Source: Natronomonas salsuginis
GTDB taxonomy: Archaea > Halobacteriota > Halobacteria > Halobacteriales > Haloarculaceae
Reading direction: 5' to 3'
DNA length: 64,000 nucleotides
NCBI RefSeq assembly: GCF_005239135.1
Contig: NZ_QKNX01000008.1
Coordinates: 1 to 64,000 of the forward strand
The position numbers and the translations under genes are program-made. Position 1 is the stretch's first letter; every line of letters starts with the position of its first letter. Below are positions 28,293-38,480 of this stretch, piece after piece. The notes below the pieces were generated by a model, which had not been told where the DNA came from, ran no database searches, and was given only the letters and a program-made list of their open reading frames with translations.

Positions 28293-31200
28293 ATGCACAT
28301 CAAAGCGCTCGTCCTCGACAAGTTCAAGAGCTTCGGCCGCAAGACCCGAATCCCGCTGTACGAGGATTTCACTACCATTAGCGGGCCGAACGGCTCCGGC
28401 AAGTCGAACATCATCGACTCGGTGCTCTTCGCGCTCGGACTCGCCCGAACGTCGGGCATTCGGGCGGACAAGCTGACCGATCTGATCTACAACCCCGGTC
28501 ACGACGACGACGCCGACGACTTCGGCGGCGAGCGCGAGGCGAGCGTCGAGGTGATCCTCGCCAACGACGACGGCACGCTGGCGCGCGAGCAGGTCGTCTC
28601 GGCGGCTGGCTCCGAAAAGATCGGCGATATCGAGGAAATCTCGATCCGGCGGCGCGTCAAACAGACCGACGAGGAGACCTACTACTCGTATTACTACCTC
28701 AACGGCCGCTCTGTGAACCTCTCTGACATCCGTGATCTGCTCGCTCAGGCCGGCGTCACGCCGGAGGGGTACAACGTCGTCATGCAGGGTGACGTGACCG
28801 AGATTATCACGATGACCTCGGGCTCCCGCCGGGCGATCATCGACGAGATCGCGGGCGTCGCCCAGTTCGACGACAAAAAGGGAGACGCCTTCGGCGAGCT
28901 CGAGACGGTCCAAGACCGCGTCGACGAGGCTGAACTCCGGATCGAGGAGAAGCGCGAGCGATTGGATCGGCTCGAGGACGAACGCGAGACGGCGCTGGAG
29001 TACAAAGAGCTCAAGTCGGAAAAGGAGGAGTACGAGGGATATCTCAAGGCGGCGGAACTCGAAGAGAAGCGCGGCGAACTCGAGGCGGTTCGCGAGGGGA
29101 TCGACGACCGGGAGGCCGAACTGGACGACCTGCAACGCGAACTCGACGAACGACAGGGTCGCCTCACCAGACTCGAGGAGGACCTTGCCGATCTCAACGC
29201 GGAGATCGAGCGGAAGGGGGAGGACGAACAGCTCGAGATCAAACGCGAGATCGAGGAGATCAAAGGCGAGATCGCCCGGCTCGAAGACCGCATCGACGCC
29301 GAAAACGAGCGCATCCAGGAGGCCGAGGCCAAGCGCCGGCAGGCGTTCGTCCAGATCGACCGCAAGGGCGAGACCGTCGAGGAGCTCGAAGCCGACATCC
29401 GAAACCGGAAGGTGGAGAAGTCCTCGCTGAAGGCCGACGTACAGGAGAAAGAGGCCGAGCTCGCGGAGGTCGAATCCGAGATCGAGGCGGTCGACACGGA
29501 GTACGAATCCGTCCGCGACGCCCTCGAAGAGCGTCGCGAGGCGCTGCAGGAGCTGAAAGACGAGCGGAACGAACTCCAGCGCACGCAGGATCGACTGCTC
29601 GACGAGTCGCGCCGGCGGACGAACGAGGAGCGAGAGACGAAAGAGCAGATCGAGGCCGCGGAGGAGAAACTCCCTGAACTCGAGGCCGAACGCGCCGATC
29701 TTGAGAACGAACTCGAGAAGGCCGAAGCGAACCGGGGGACGATCACCGAGGTCGTCGAGGATCTCAAGGTCGAAAAGCGCGACCTGCAGGAGGAACTCGA
29801 CGCCGTCGAGGACGAGATCTCGGCGAAACAACAGGAGTACGCCGAACTGGAGGCACGCGCCGGCGAGAGCGGCGACACTTCCTACGGGCGCGCGGTGACC
29901 ACCGTGCTGAACGCCGAGATGGACGGCGTTCACGGCACGGTCGGCCAGCTGGGCGGCGTCGCCGCCGAGTACGCGACGGCGTGTGAGACGGCCGCAGGCG
30001 GCCGATTGGCGAACGTCGTCGTCGACGACGACGGCGTCGGTCAGCGCTGTATCGAGTACCTCAAATCGAGGAACGCGGGTCGGGCGACGTTCCTTCCGAT
30101 GACGAAGATGCGGGGTCGATCGCTCCCGTCCGCGCCCGATCTGCCGGGTGTGGTCGACTTCGCGTACAACCTCATCGACTTCGACGGCAGCTACGCCGAC
30201 GTGTTCTCCTACGTCGTCGGCGACACGCTCGTCGTCGAGGACATGGAGACGGCCCGCGACCTGATGGGCGAGTTCCGGCTCGTCACCCTTGACGGCGATC
30301 TCGTGGAGAAGTCCGGCGCGATGACCGGCGGCTCCAGTTCGGGATCGCGCTACTCGTTCACGAAAAGCGGCAAGGGACAGCTCCAGCGGGTCGCAGAGCG
30401 AATCACGGAGCTCGACGACCGAAAGCAGTCGCTCCGGGACGAACTGCGCGACGTCGAATCGCGGCTCGACGACGCGCGGGATCGCCAGACGGACGCCGCC
30501 GAGCAGGTCCGAGACATCGAGGCCGATATCGAATCGATCGACGAGAAGCGTGAATCGATCGAGGACCGGATCGACTCGCTCGAGACCGAACTCGAAGAGA
30601 TTGAAGGAGAGCGGGGGTCCGTCGCCGACCGAATGGACTCCATCGAGGCCGACATCGGCGCGATCGACGAGCAGGTCGCGTCGGTCGAGTCCGAGATCGA
30701 GGAGCTCGAGGCAGAGATCGCCGACTCCGATATCCCGGAACTGACGGAGCGCGCCGAGGAGATCCGCGAGGAGATCGGCGAGCTCGAGGATCGGATCGCC
30801 GAGATCGACGGCGACCTCAACGAGTTGGAACTCGAGAAGCGCTACGCCGAGGAAGCCATCGAGGAGCTCCACGACGACATCGAGGCGGCTCAGAACAAGA
30901 AGGCGGAGGCCGAAGAGCGCATCATCGACCTCGAAGACGACATCGAGGCCGAACGGGAGACGCTCGAGGAGAAGGAGGCCGCCGTCGCCGACCTCGAAGA
31001 GGAGTTGACCGATCTCAAAGCCGACCGCGAGGAGCTGAAAAACGAACTCGCCGACGCGAAGGCGGCACGCGACGAGCAGAAGGAGGCTGTCTCCCGCGTC
31101 GCGTCGAAACTCGACGAGCTCCGGGACGCCGAATCGCGACTGGAGTGGGAGGTCGACGAACTCGACTCGCAGGTCGAGGGGTACGATCCCGAGGAGATCC

Positions 31201-31871
31201 CCGACCACGAGACGGTCACATCGGAGATCACGCGACTGGACGCCGAGATGACCGCGCTCGAACCGGTCAACATGCTCGCGATCGACGAGTACGACGAGGT
31301 CGAGGGCGAACTCGACGATCTGGAGTCGAAACGCGAGACGCTGATCGAGGAGGCCGACGAGATCAGGGACCGGATCGACCAGTACGAGTCCCGCAAGCGC
31401 GAGACGTTCATGGATGCCTACGAGGGTATCAACGAGGAGTTCGAGGACATCTTCGCGCGGCTGTCGAGCGGAAGCGGCGAACTCGTCCTCGAGGATCCCG
31501 ACGACCCCTTCGAGGGCGGGCTGACGATGAAGGCCCAGCCGGGCGACAAGCCCGTCCAGCGTCTCGACGCGATGTCCGGCGGTGAGAAGTCGTTGACGGC
31601 GCTGGCGTTCATTTTCGCCATCCAGCGGTACAACCCGGCCCCGTTCTACGCGCTCGACGAGGTCGACGCCTTCCTCGACGCCGCGAACGCGGAGATGGTC
31701 GGCGAGATGGTCGAGGAGCTGGCTGGCGACGCGCAGTTCGTGGTCGTCTCCCACCGAGCGGCGCTGTTGGAGCGTTCCGAGCGCGCCATCGGCGTGACGA
31801 TGCAAGAGGACAACGTGTCGGCCGTGACGGGGATCGACCTGTCGAGTATGGGGGTGGCTGCTGGTGACTAG
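28293..31871 (+). CDS. smc: Chromosome segregation ATPase Smc
   Basis: A 1192-residue condensin ATPase. The N-terminal head has Walker A GPNGSGKSN near residue 32. Long coiled coils run on either side of a hinge (about 515-670, with the GGSSSGSRYSFTKSG turn). The C-terminal head has signature MSGGEKSLTALAF and Walker B FYALDEVDAFLD. It is of normal length. Its stop lies 7 nt inside the start of scpA, so the two are coupled. Together they organise and segregate the chromosome. Confidence 0.97.
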   Translation: MHIKALVLDKFKSFGRKTRIPLYEDFTTISGPNGSGKSNIIDSVLFALGLARTSGIRADKLTDLIYNPGHDDDADDFGGEREASVEVILANDDGTLAREQVVSAAGSEKIGDIEEISIRRRVKQTDEETYYSYYYLNGRSVNLSDIRDLLAQAGVTPEGYNVVMQGDVTEIITMTSGSRRAIIDEIAGVAQFDDKKGDAFGELETVQDRVDEAELRIEEKRERLDRLEDERETALEYKELKSEKEEYEGYLKAAELEEKRGELEAVREGIDDREAELDDLQRELDERQGRLTRLEEDLADLNAEIERKGEDEQLEIKREIEEIKGEIARLEDRIDAENERIQEAEAKRRQAFVQIDRKGETVEELEADIRNRKVEKSSLKADVQEKEAELAEVESEIEAVDTEYESVRDALEERREALQELKDERNELQRTQDRLLDESRRRTNEERETKEQIEAAEEKLPELEAERADLENELEKAEANRGTITEVVEDLKVEKRDLQEELDAVEDEISAKQQEYAELEARAGESGDTSYGRAVTTVLNAEMDGVHGTVGQLGGVAAEYATACETAAGGRLANVVVDDDGVGQRCIEYLKSRNAGRATFLPMTKMRGRSLPSAPDLPGVVDFAYNLIDFDGSYADVFSYVVGDTLVVEDMETARDLMGEFRLVTLDGDLVEKSGAMTGGSSSGSRYSFTKSGKGQLQRVAERITELDDRKQSLRDELRDVESRLDDARDRQTDAAEQVRDIEADIESIDEKRESIEDRIDSLETELEEIEGERGSVADRMDSIEADIGAIDEQVASVESEIEELEAEIADSDIPELTERAEEIREEIGELEDRIAEIDGDLNELELEKRYAEEAIEELHDDIEAAQNKKAEAEERIIDLEDDIEAERETLEEKEAAVADLEEELTDLKADREELKNELADAKAARDEQKEAVSRVASKLDELRDAESRLEWEVDELDSQVEGYDPEEIPDHETVTSEITRLDAEMTALEPVNMLAIDEYDEVEGELDDLESKRETLIEEADEIRDRIDQYESRKRETFMDAYEGINEEFEDIFARLSSGSGELVLEDPDDPFEGGLTMKAQPGDKPVQRLDAMSGGEKSLTALAFIFAIQRYNPAPFYALDEVDAFLDAANAEMVGEMVEELAGDAQFVVVSHRAALLERSERAIGVTMQEDNVSAVTGIDLSSMGVAAGD

Positions 31872-32955
31872 CGAGGATGAGCGAAGCGAATCCTCGAAGA
31901 TGCGAGCGGGAGGAGCGGAGCGGCGACTCGCGAGCAGCGAGGATGAGCGAAGCGAATCCTCGAAGATGCGAGCGGGAGGAGCGGAGCGGCGACACGCGAG
32001 CAGCGAGAACGACCGTTCCGAACTCCGAACTGACGGCGGAGCGGCTGACGAGATCCCGCTGAACATCGCGGGCCACGACGCCGAGAAGAAGCGCCGCGAG
32101 GCGGACGCTGACGACGACGGCATCCTCTCCGAGTTCGACGTCTCCGATCCCCGCGAGAGCGCCGACGACGAGGTCGAACCCGTCGAGTTGCTCGTCCAGT
32201 TGGCCGACGACGGTGAGATCGATCCGTGGGACATAGACGTGGTGACGGTAACGGACAAGTTCCTCGATCGGCTCGACGGCTCGGATCTGCGGACTGGCGG
32301 ACGGGCGCTGTTTTACGCCTCCGTGTTGTTGCGGATGAAAAGCGACGCGATGTGGGCCGACGACGAGCCCGAGGAGCCAGAGTTCGAGCCGGAGCCGTGG
32401 GAGCTCGCCCCCGGCGAGGAGCCCGAGGGGTTCGAGCCGGACCCGTTCGATCGGCTCGAACGGGAGATGGACCGGCGGATCGAGCGAAAGCGCGCGCGCG
32501 GAATGCCCGAGACGCTCGACGAACTGGTTCGGGACCTCCGCGAACACGAGCGTGACACGTGGTGGAAGTCCTCGCGGACGTACGACACCTCCGGCTCCCC
32601 GTCGGGCTACAGCCGCGGGACGCAGACGCTCGATTACCACACGGGCGACGACTTCCGGCTGGACGACGAGCCGACCGCCGAGGAGGTGACCGGCCAGACC
32701 CACGACGAGCACATGGAGGACATCATCAACGACGTCTACCGCGCGCTCCGGACGCACTACGACCGAGGTCGCGAGGAGGTGTTGTTCGCGGAGGTTCGAG
32801 AGGCGGGCGGCAGCGTCGTCAACACGTTCCTCGGGCTGCTGTTTTTAGCGCACCGGGGGCAAATTCGGCTCCAACAGGACGATCTCTTCGGGGATCTGTG
32901 GGTTCGCGATCCTGCCACGACTCCGGTCGAGGAACCCGCCTCGGCCGACGACTGA
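31864..32955 (+). CDS. scpA: Condensin kleisin subunit ScpA with repeat-extended N-terminus
   Basis: A 363-residue kleisin that bridges the Smc heads. The conserved N-terminal helix reads EPVELLVQLADDGEIDPWDID, followed by GGRALFYASVLLRMKSD. A long acidic middle leads to the C-terminal winged helix (VVNTFLGLLFLAHRGQI). The GTG start at 31864 overlaps smc by 8 nt. Directly after MTSE the frame contains two copies of a 22-residue repeat (see 31870-32001). This part is unlike ScpA elsewhere and is probably an in-frame repeat insertion. Use of an internal start downstream is possible. Confidence 0.9.
   Translation: MTSEDERSESSKMRAGGAERRLASSEDERSESSKMRAGGAERRHASSENDRSELRTDGGAADEIPLNIAGHDAEKKRREADADDDGILSEFDVSDPRESADDEVEPVELLVQLADDGEIDPWDIDVVTVTDKFLDRLDGSDLRTGGRALFYASVLLRMKSDAMWADDEPEEPEFEPEPWELAPGEEPEGFEPDPFDRLEREMDRRIERKRARGMPETLDELVRDLREHERDTWWKSSRTYDTSGSPSGYSRGTQTLDYHTGDDFRLDDEPTAEEVTGQTHDEHMEDIINDVYRALRTHYDRGREEVLFAEVREAGGSVVNTFLGLLFLAHRGQIRLQQDDLFGDLWVRDPATTPVEEPASADD
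31870..32001 (+). repeat. Two 66-bp tandem repeats in frame inside scpA
   Basis: Units 31870-31935 and 31936-32001 differ at one base. Each encodes SEDERSESSKMRAGGAERR plus three residues, and each contains a perfect hairpin CGAGGAT, loop gagcgaagcga, ATCCTCG (31872-31896 and 31938-31962). The loop is the exact complement of the loop in the tRNA-Phe relic hairpin at 6183-6193. Confidence 0.9.
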
Positions 32956-33080
32956 GGCGGACTGCGGTCGGCCGCGGTTCGTCCCCCGTAGGGGTGTCAC
33001 AAATTTCTCCACGTCGAGCGCTTGGTTTTTCACCCGCGCTTTGGGAAGGTTCCACTAGATGTACATAATAACTAATACAT

Positions 33081-33197
33081 ATGGCAAAACGTACCATCGA
33101 TGCACGAAAGTTCCGAGAACGGCTGGCGGAGACACGGGAGCGCGTCGACCCTGACGACGTGATCACGGCGCTGTCGTACGTCCACGAACACGCTTGA
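33081..33197 (+). CDS. 38-residue basic/acidic small protein
   Basis: ATG 33081 to TGA 33197 (MAKRTIDARKFRERLAETRE, ending SYVHEHA). It is helix-forming with charged heptads. An AT-rich stretch (acataataactaatacat) lies directly upstream, unlike the GC-rich surroundings, and could be its promoter. Convergent with the phosphoribosyltransferase. Function unknown. Confidence 0.5.
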   Translation: MAKRTIDARKFRERLAETRERVDPDDVITALSYVHEHA

Positions 33198-33215
33198 CGG
33201 CGGTGAGCCGGGACG

Positions 33216-33908
33216 TTACTCGGCGAGCCGCCAGCCGTCCTCGCTCCGATCCGCGACCCCCCGGCGCTCCATCTCCGAGAGCACCTCATCGAGTCGGCCG
33301 GGCTGAGCGACCTCCATCTCGATGCGTTCGAGGTCGTGATACACCGACAGGTAGTGGCGAACGTCCTCGCTGGTGAACGCCTCGGCGTCGGCCTTCGCCA
33401 TCACGCCGCCGATGAGATCGATCATGTCCTCGATGAAGTTCCACGGGTAGACGACCCACGTCCACGTCTCGAGGCGCTCGCCGACGAATTCGGGGTCGAA
33501 CTCACTCGTCTGCAACAGCTGCAGCGTCGCGGTCCGGACCGAGGCTGCGTTCCGTTCGATGACGTACTCGTGAGCGCGCCGGATCGAGCCGCCGGTGTCG
33601 GCGATATCGTCGATGATGAGGACGTCTTTGTCCTCGACGCTGCCCTCCGGCATCGGATACCTCACCTGTGGTTCGTCGGCCTTCACACCGGTTCCGATGT
33701 AGTGTTCCATCTTCAGGCTCGTCAGGTCGTCGAGCCCGAGAAAGTCACAAATACACCGTCCCGCGAACCAGCCGCCGCGTGCCAGCGCGACGACCACGTC
33801 GGGGTCGAACTCGGCAGCCTTGATCGCGTCGGCCACCTCGCGACAGAGGCCGTAAATGTACTCCCAGTTGGTGACGGTGCAGTTGAACTCCTCCGGGAGG
33901 TCGCTCAT
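33216..33908 (-). CDS. Purine-type phosphoribosyltransferase
   Basis: A 230-residue PRTase. The PRPP loop VLIIDDIADTGGSI lies near residue 96-109, preceded by the flexible-loop and ALARGGWFAGR (PPi-binding) segments. This fits xanthine/hypoxanthine-guanine salvage enzymes (Gpt/Hpt-like), though base specificity cannot be read. The C-terminal 70 residues form an added helical domain (SEMERRGVADRSEDGWRL) resembling a small winged helix, seen in this haloarchaeal group. Confidence 0.85.
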   Translation of the reverse strand: MSDLPEEFNCTVTNWEYIYGLCREVADAIKAAEFDPDVVVALARGGWFAGRCICDFLGLDDLTSLKMEHYIGTGVKADEPQVRYPMPEGSVEDKDVLIIDDIADTGGSIRRAHEYVIERNAASVRTATLQLLQTSEFDPEFVGERLETWTWVVYPWNFIEDMIDLIGGVMAKADAEAFTSEDVRHYLSVYHDLERIEMEVAQPGRLDEVLSEMERRGVADRSEDGWRLAE

Positions 33909-34016
33909 ACCACCTCTGGTCGGTGTCGGACCTAATAGCTGCCGACCTCACAGACATCGTCGTCGTCGTCGTCGCATCGGCGGGTGGCTTTTTACGCGCC
34001 CGACCGAACGCCCGCC

Positions 34017-34919
34017 ATGGATACTCGACGCACACTGCTCGTCGACGCGTTCGCGACCGAGCCGCTCTCGGGCAACCCGGCCGGCCTCGTCCCCGACGCC
34101 GACGGGCTTTCGACGGAGGCGATGGCCGCGATCGCTCGCGAGCTGCACGCCTCGGAGACGGCGTTCCTCCTCGCGAGCGACGCGGCTGATCGTCGAATTC
34201 GCTACTTCACGCCCGCGGGCGAGATCGACCGCTGCTGGCACGCCACGGTCGCCACGGTCGCATGGTTGGCCGAAGCGGGACGGATCGAGGACGGCACACA
34301 CACCTTCGAGACGAACGTCGGCACGCTCGAAACCGAACTCGACGACGAAACGGTCTGGATGGACGGCGAGGTCGTGGCGGTGACTCGCTCCGATCTCGGC
34401 TACGATCGAGTCGCGTCGGCGCTCGGGGCGGACCCGGCGACGCTCGAGGATATCGGTGCCGACCTTCCGCTGGCGATCGCCTCGACGGGGCTCAGGTATC
34501 TCGTCGTTCCGATGAACTTCCTGCAGGCGCTTTCGGGACTGGAGCCGGACCTGCAGGCGATCGAAGCACTGAGCGTGGAGCTCGACGTGACCGGCGTCTA
34601 CGCGTTCACGTTCGACACGCTCGATGGCGACTCGACGCTGCACGGCCGGATGTTCGCGCCTCGCGCCGGGATCGAGGAAGACCCCGTGACGGGGACTGCC
34701 TCAGGCGCAGTCGCGGCTTATCTCCGGGAGTTCGGCGCCTTCGACGGCGAGTTCCCGGACGAGATGACGTTCGAGCAGGGTCACTTCGTCGACAGGCCGG
34801 GACGGGTACGGGTTCGCGGCGAGACCGACCCGATCGCCGTCGGCGGCCGCGCGGTGACGGCGCTCGACGGCACGATCGCCGTCCCCGCGTTCGAGGCCGA
34901 CGAGATCATCGAAGCGTGA
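34017..34919 (+). CDS. PhzF family isomerase/epimerase
   Basis: A 300-residue protein of the PhzF/diaminopimelate-epimerase-like fold. The family start VDAFATEPLSGNPAGLV carries the GNPA motif. The catalytic glutamate sits in HASETAFLL, and the late EDPVTGTASGA closes the active site. Substrate unknown; family members are isomerases in phenazine and other pathways. I use ATG 34017, since the upstream 11 residues in frame look random. Confidence 0.9.
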   Translation: MDTRRTLLVDAFATEPLSGNPAGLVPDADGLSTEAMAAIARELHASETAFLLASDAADRRIRYFTPAGEIDRCWHATVATVAWLAEAGRIEDGTHTFETNVGTLETELDDETVWMDGEVVAVTRSDLGYDRVASALGADPATLEDIGADLPLAIASTGLRYLVVPMNFLQALSGLEPDLQAIEALSVELDVTGVYAFTFDTLDGDSTLHGRMFAPRAGIEEDPVTGTASGAVAAYLREFGAFDGEFPDEMTFEQGHFVDRPGRVRVRGETDPIAVGGRAVTALDGTIAVPAFEADEIIEA

Positions 34920-35037
34920 CGACGCGATGTTCGAGTCGCTTCGCGACGCCCTCCTGCGTTTGTGGCCGCTCCTCGGTCGTGGACACGTCGAACGACGAAC
35001 GAATGGTCTAAGTTGGGGGCCTCTAAACCGTCCAACG

Positions 35038-37323
35038 ATGACAGCAGACGGGACAGACAGTCTCGATACGCCCGTACTCTGGTTGGACGAAATCAGGTCC
35101 GATGACATCGGATCGGTCGGCGGCAAGGGGGCATCTCTCGGTGAGATGACCGCCGCGGGACTGCCCGTCCCGCCGGGGTTCGTCGTGACCGCGGGGACAT
35201 ATCGCGCGTTCATCGAGGAGACCGGTATCGACGAGGAACTGTTCGACGCGGTCGAGATCGATTCGGACGACTCCGAGGCGCTCTCGGGAGCCGAAGCAAA
35301 GGCGGAGGAACTCATCCTCGAAACGGAGATCCCAGGGTCCGTCCGCGAGGACATCCTCGCGGCCTACGACGACCTCGACGACGGCGAGGCGTTCGTCGCG
35401 GTCCGGTCCTCGGCGACCGCGGAAGACCTTCCCTCCGCCTCCTTCGCGGGCCAACAGGAGACGTTCCTCAACATCACGCGCGATGATCTCATCGAGCGCA
35501 TCAAACAGTGCTGGGCGTCGCTGTTCACCCAGCGCGCGATCTACTACCGGAACGAACAGGGTTTCGATCACGATATCGTCGACATCGCCGTCGTCGTCCA
35601 GCGGATGGTGGAGGCCGACAAGTCGGGCGTCATGTTCACTTCCCATCCCTCGACCGGGAAGCCGAAGATCATCATCGAGGCCGCGTGGGGTCTCGGTGAG
35701 GCGGTCGTCTCTGGCGCGGTGTCGCCGGATAACTACGTTATCGACCGCGAGACGGGCGAGACCGTCGAAGCGACGGTCGCGGATAAGAAGCTCATGATGC
35801 TCAAAGACGAGGAGACGGGCGAGACCGTCGAGCGCGCGGTCCCCGACGACAAGCGGAACGCCCGCGTCCTCGCCGACGAAGAGCTCGCCAAACTCGTCGA
35901 GCTGGGCGAACGCGCGGAGACTCACTATGACGAACCGCAGGACGTCGAGTGGGCCATCGTCGGCGACGAGGTGTTCATGCTTCAGTCCCGTCCGATCACG
36001 ACGATTTCGGAGGAATCGGCGGCCGAGGCGGCCGCCAACGGCGAAGGCGGCGGCGACCTAATCTTGAACGGACTCGGCGCCTCGCCGGGGATCGCATCGG
36101 GTCCGGTTCGAATCGTCAGAAAGCTCGATCAGCTCGACAAGGTCGGCGAGGGCGACATCATCGTCACCGAGATGACCACCCCAGACATGGTGCCGGCGAT
36201 GAAGCGCGCCAGCGGCATCATCACCGATGAAGGCGGCATGACGAGCCACGCCGCAATCGTCGCCCGCGAGCTCGGTGCGCCCGCGGTCGTCGGTGCCGGC
36301 AGCGCGACCGAACAGCTCGAGGACGGGCGGATCGTCACCATCGACGGAGACAAGGGGAGCGTCACCGAGGGTGCCGTCGAGCCGGACGAGCAGACCGATT
36401 CGGTCGACGACGTCCGACCCCAGAACCCGGTCAAGCCGATGACTGCGACCGAGGTGAAGGTGAACGTCTCCATTCCAGAGGCCGCCGAACGCGCCGCCGC
36501 GACCGGCGCGGACGGCGTCGGCTTGCTCCGCATGGAACATATGATCCTCTCGACGAACAAGACGCCCGAGCGGTACATCGAAGATCACGGCGAGGACGCG
36601 TACGTCGAGGAGATCGTCGACGGCGTCCGTGGCGTCGCCGACGAGTTTTACCCCCGGCCGGTTCGCGTGCGGACGCTCGACGCCCCCACCGACGAGTTCC
36701 GCCAGATGGAGGGCGGTGAGAACGAACCCCACGAACACAACCCGATGCTCGGCTATCGCGGGATCCGACGCAGCCTCGACCGACTCGAACTGTTCGGTTA
36801 CGAACTCGAGGCGTTTCGCCGCCTCTTCGAGATGGGTTACGACAACGTCGAGATCATGTTTCCCTTGGTCAACGACGCGGAGGATGTCATCCGGGCGCGG
36901 GACCTGATGGAGTCCGCGGGCATCGATCCCGACCGACGGAACTGGGGTGTCATGATCGAGACGCCCGCGGCGGCGTTGGGCGTCGAGGCGATGGCGGAGG
37001 CCGGTATCGACTTCGCCTCCTTCGGGACCAACGACCTCACCCAGTACACCCTCGCCGTCGACCGGAACAACGAACACGTGGCGGATCGGTTCGACGAACT
37101 GCACCCCGCGGTGCTTCGACTTATCGGCGACACGATTCAGACCTGTCGCGAGCACGACGTCGCGACGAGCATCTGCGGACAGGCCGGCTCGAAACCAGAC
37201 ATGGTTCGGTTCCTCGTCACGGAGGGCGTCTCCTCGATCTCCGCGAACATCGACGCTGTTCGCGACGTCCAACACGAAGTCAAACGGAAAGAGCAGAAGT
37301 TGCTGCTCGATTCGGTCCGGTAA
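35038..37323 (+). CDS. ppsA: Phosphoenolpyruvate synthase
   Basis: Makes PEP from pyruvate and ATP for gluconeogenesis. It is a 761-residue protein. The N-terminal ATP-grasp-like domain has KGASLGEMTAAGLPVPPGF and VRSSATAEDLPSASFAGQQE. The swivelling domain has the phosphorylated histidine in GGMTSHAAIVARELG. The C-terminal barrel has FGTNDLTQYTLAVDR and ICGQAGS, with the catalytic cysteine. Chosen start ATG 35038, since the upstream extension is Arg/Leu-rich and lacks conservation. Confidence 0.96.
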   Translation: MTADGTDSLDTPVLWLDEIRSDDIGSVGGKGASLGEMTAAGLPVPPGFVVTAGTYRAFIEETGIDEELFDAVEIDSDDSEALSGAEAKAEELILETEIPGSVREDILAAYDDLDDGEAFVAVRSSATAEDLPSASFAGQQETFLNITRDDLIERIKQCWASLFTQRAIYYRNEQGFDHDIVDIAVVVQRMVEADKSGVMFTSHPSTGKPKIIIEAAWGLGEAVVSGAVSPDNYVIDRETGETVEATVADKKLMMLKDEETGETVERAVPDDKRNARVLADEELAKLVELGERAETHYDEPQDVEWAIVGDEVFMLQSRPITTISEESAAEAAANGEGGGDLILNGLGASPGIASGPVRIVRKLDQLDKVGEGDIIVTEMTTPDMVPAMKRASGIITDEGGMTSHAAIVARELGAPAVVGAGSATEQLEDGRIVTIDGDKGSVTEGAVEPDEQTDSVDDVRPQNPVKPMTATEVKVNVSIPEAAERAAATGADGVGLLRMEHMILSTNKTPERYIEDHGEDAYVEEIVDGVRGVADEFYPRPVRVRTLDAPTDEFRQMEGGENEPHEHNPMLGYRGIRRSLDRLELFGYELEAFRRLFEMGYDNVEIMFPLVNDAEDVIRARDLMESAGIDPDRRNWGVMIETPAAALGVEAMAEAGIDFASFGTNDLTQYTLAVDRNNEHVADRFDELHPAVLRLIGDTIQTCREHDVATSICGQAGSKPDMVRFLVTEGVSSISANIDAVRDVQHEVKRKEQKLLLDSVR

Positions 37324-37371
37324 ACGGCCGGAAACACAACGGCTAAACGGCCCCACCGTTTGGAAACGGAT

Positions 37372-38424
37372 ATGCAGCGGTCCGAGCCTCAGGATTTCTC
37401 CCGCGTGCTGTCGTCGATGTGTACGGTTCCGCATCCGACGGCTCGCGAGGCGGCCGAACGCTTCTTAGCGACCAACCCCGGCGACCCCGGAACGTACGCG
37501 ACGGTCTCGAAGCTCGAACGGCAGGCAGTCGATCTGCTCGGCGAGATCACCGGCCTCCCCGACGCGGCCGGCTACGTCGCGTCGGGCGGCACGGAGTCCA
37601 ACATCCAGGCGATCAGACTCGCCAGAAACCGCGCCGACACGCGGACGCCGAACTTCGTCGCGCCGGCGTCGGCGCACTTTTCGTTCCACAAGGCCGCAGA
37701 CGTCCTCGGCGTCGAACTCCGCACCGCGCCGCTCGAGGACTACCGGGTGCACCTCGACGCCGTCGCCGAACTGATCGACCCAGACACCGTCTGTATCGTC
37801 GGCGTCGCCGGCACGACCGAGTACGGCCGGGTCGATCCGATCCCCGCGCTCGCGGACATGGCCCACGACGTCGGCGCGCTCTGTCACGTCGACGCGGCGT
37901 GGGGCGGCTTCGTCCTCCCGTTCACGAAACACGCGTGGAACTTCGCCGACGCGGATATCCACACGCTAACCATCGACCCCCACAAGATGGGGCGGGCGGC
38001 GGTCCCCGCGGGCGGACTGCTCGCCCGCGGTCCCGAACTACTCGACGAGTTGGCCATCGACACGCCGTATCTCGAATCCACCTCGCAGATGACGCTGACC
38101 GGGACGCGAAGCGGTGCCGGCGTCGCGAGCGCGGCCGCCGCACTCTCGGAACTGTGGCGCGACGGCTACGAGAAGCAGTACCACACAGCTCGGTCGAACG
38201 CCGACTGGCTCACCGCCGAAGCTCGCGATCGCGGCTTCGACGTCGTCGAACCCACGCTACCGATCGTCACGATCGACTTCCCCCACGCGTTGATCGCCGA
38301 CCTCCGCGAGGCCGGCTGGCGGATCTCCCGAACCGAGGCCGGCGAGGGCCGCGTGGTCTGTATGCCCCACGTCACCCGGCCGATGCTCGAGGCGTTCCTC
38401 GCCGATGTCGATCGACTCGCCTGA
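37372..38424 (+). CDS. mfnA: MfnA-type pyridoxal-dependent decarboxylase
   Basis: A 350-residue group II decarboxylase. The PLP lysine is in TIDPHKMG. A histidine stacking on the cofactor is in [10 protein letters not shown] and the aspartate in CHVDAAWGG. Archaeal members decarboxylate tyrosine (methanofuran) or aspartate (beta-alanine for CoA). In a non-methanogen the aspartate reaction is more plausible, but that is inference. Start ATG 37372; a TTG 12 nt upstream is possible. Confidence 0.88.
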   Translation: MQRSEPQDFSRVLSSMCTVPHPTAREAAERFLATNPGDPGTYATVSKLERQAVDLLGEITGLPDAAGYVASGGTESNIQAIRLARNRADTRTPNFVAPASAHFSFHKAADVLGVELRTAPLEDYRVHLDAVAELIDPDTVCIVGVAGTTEYGRVDPIPALADMAHDVGALCHVDAAWGGFVLPFTKHAWNFADADIHTLTIDPHKMGRAAVPAGGLLARGPELLDELAIDTPYLESTSQMTLTGTRSGAGVASAAAALSELWRDGYEKQYHTARSNADWLTAEARDRGFDVVEPTLPIVTIDFPHALIADLREAGWRISRTEAGEGRVVCMPHVTRPMLEAFLADVDRLA

Positions 38425-38480
38425 TCTCCCGCCGCCGCGAGAACGGGAGTGTTTTACCGCCCTGGCTCCGGATACCGTGT

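Noticed and set aside
31870-32001. CRISPR or phage repeat
   Set aside because: Only two tandem units without spacers, in frame inside scpA.
28155-32258. A 1367-codon minus-strand open frame
   Set aside because: It is the antisense shadow of smc and scpA. High GC and regular coiled-coil codons keep the reverse frame open, and it has no recognisable domain.
37419-38480. Long plus-strand frame leading into metG
   Set aside because: Arg/Pro-rich shadow of the MfnA-like decarboxylase. The synthetase starts at ATG 38481 with the HIGH region just inside.
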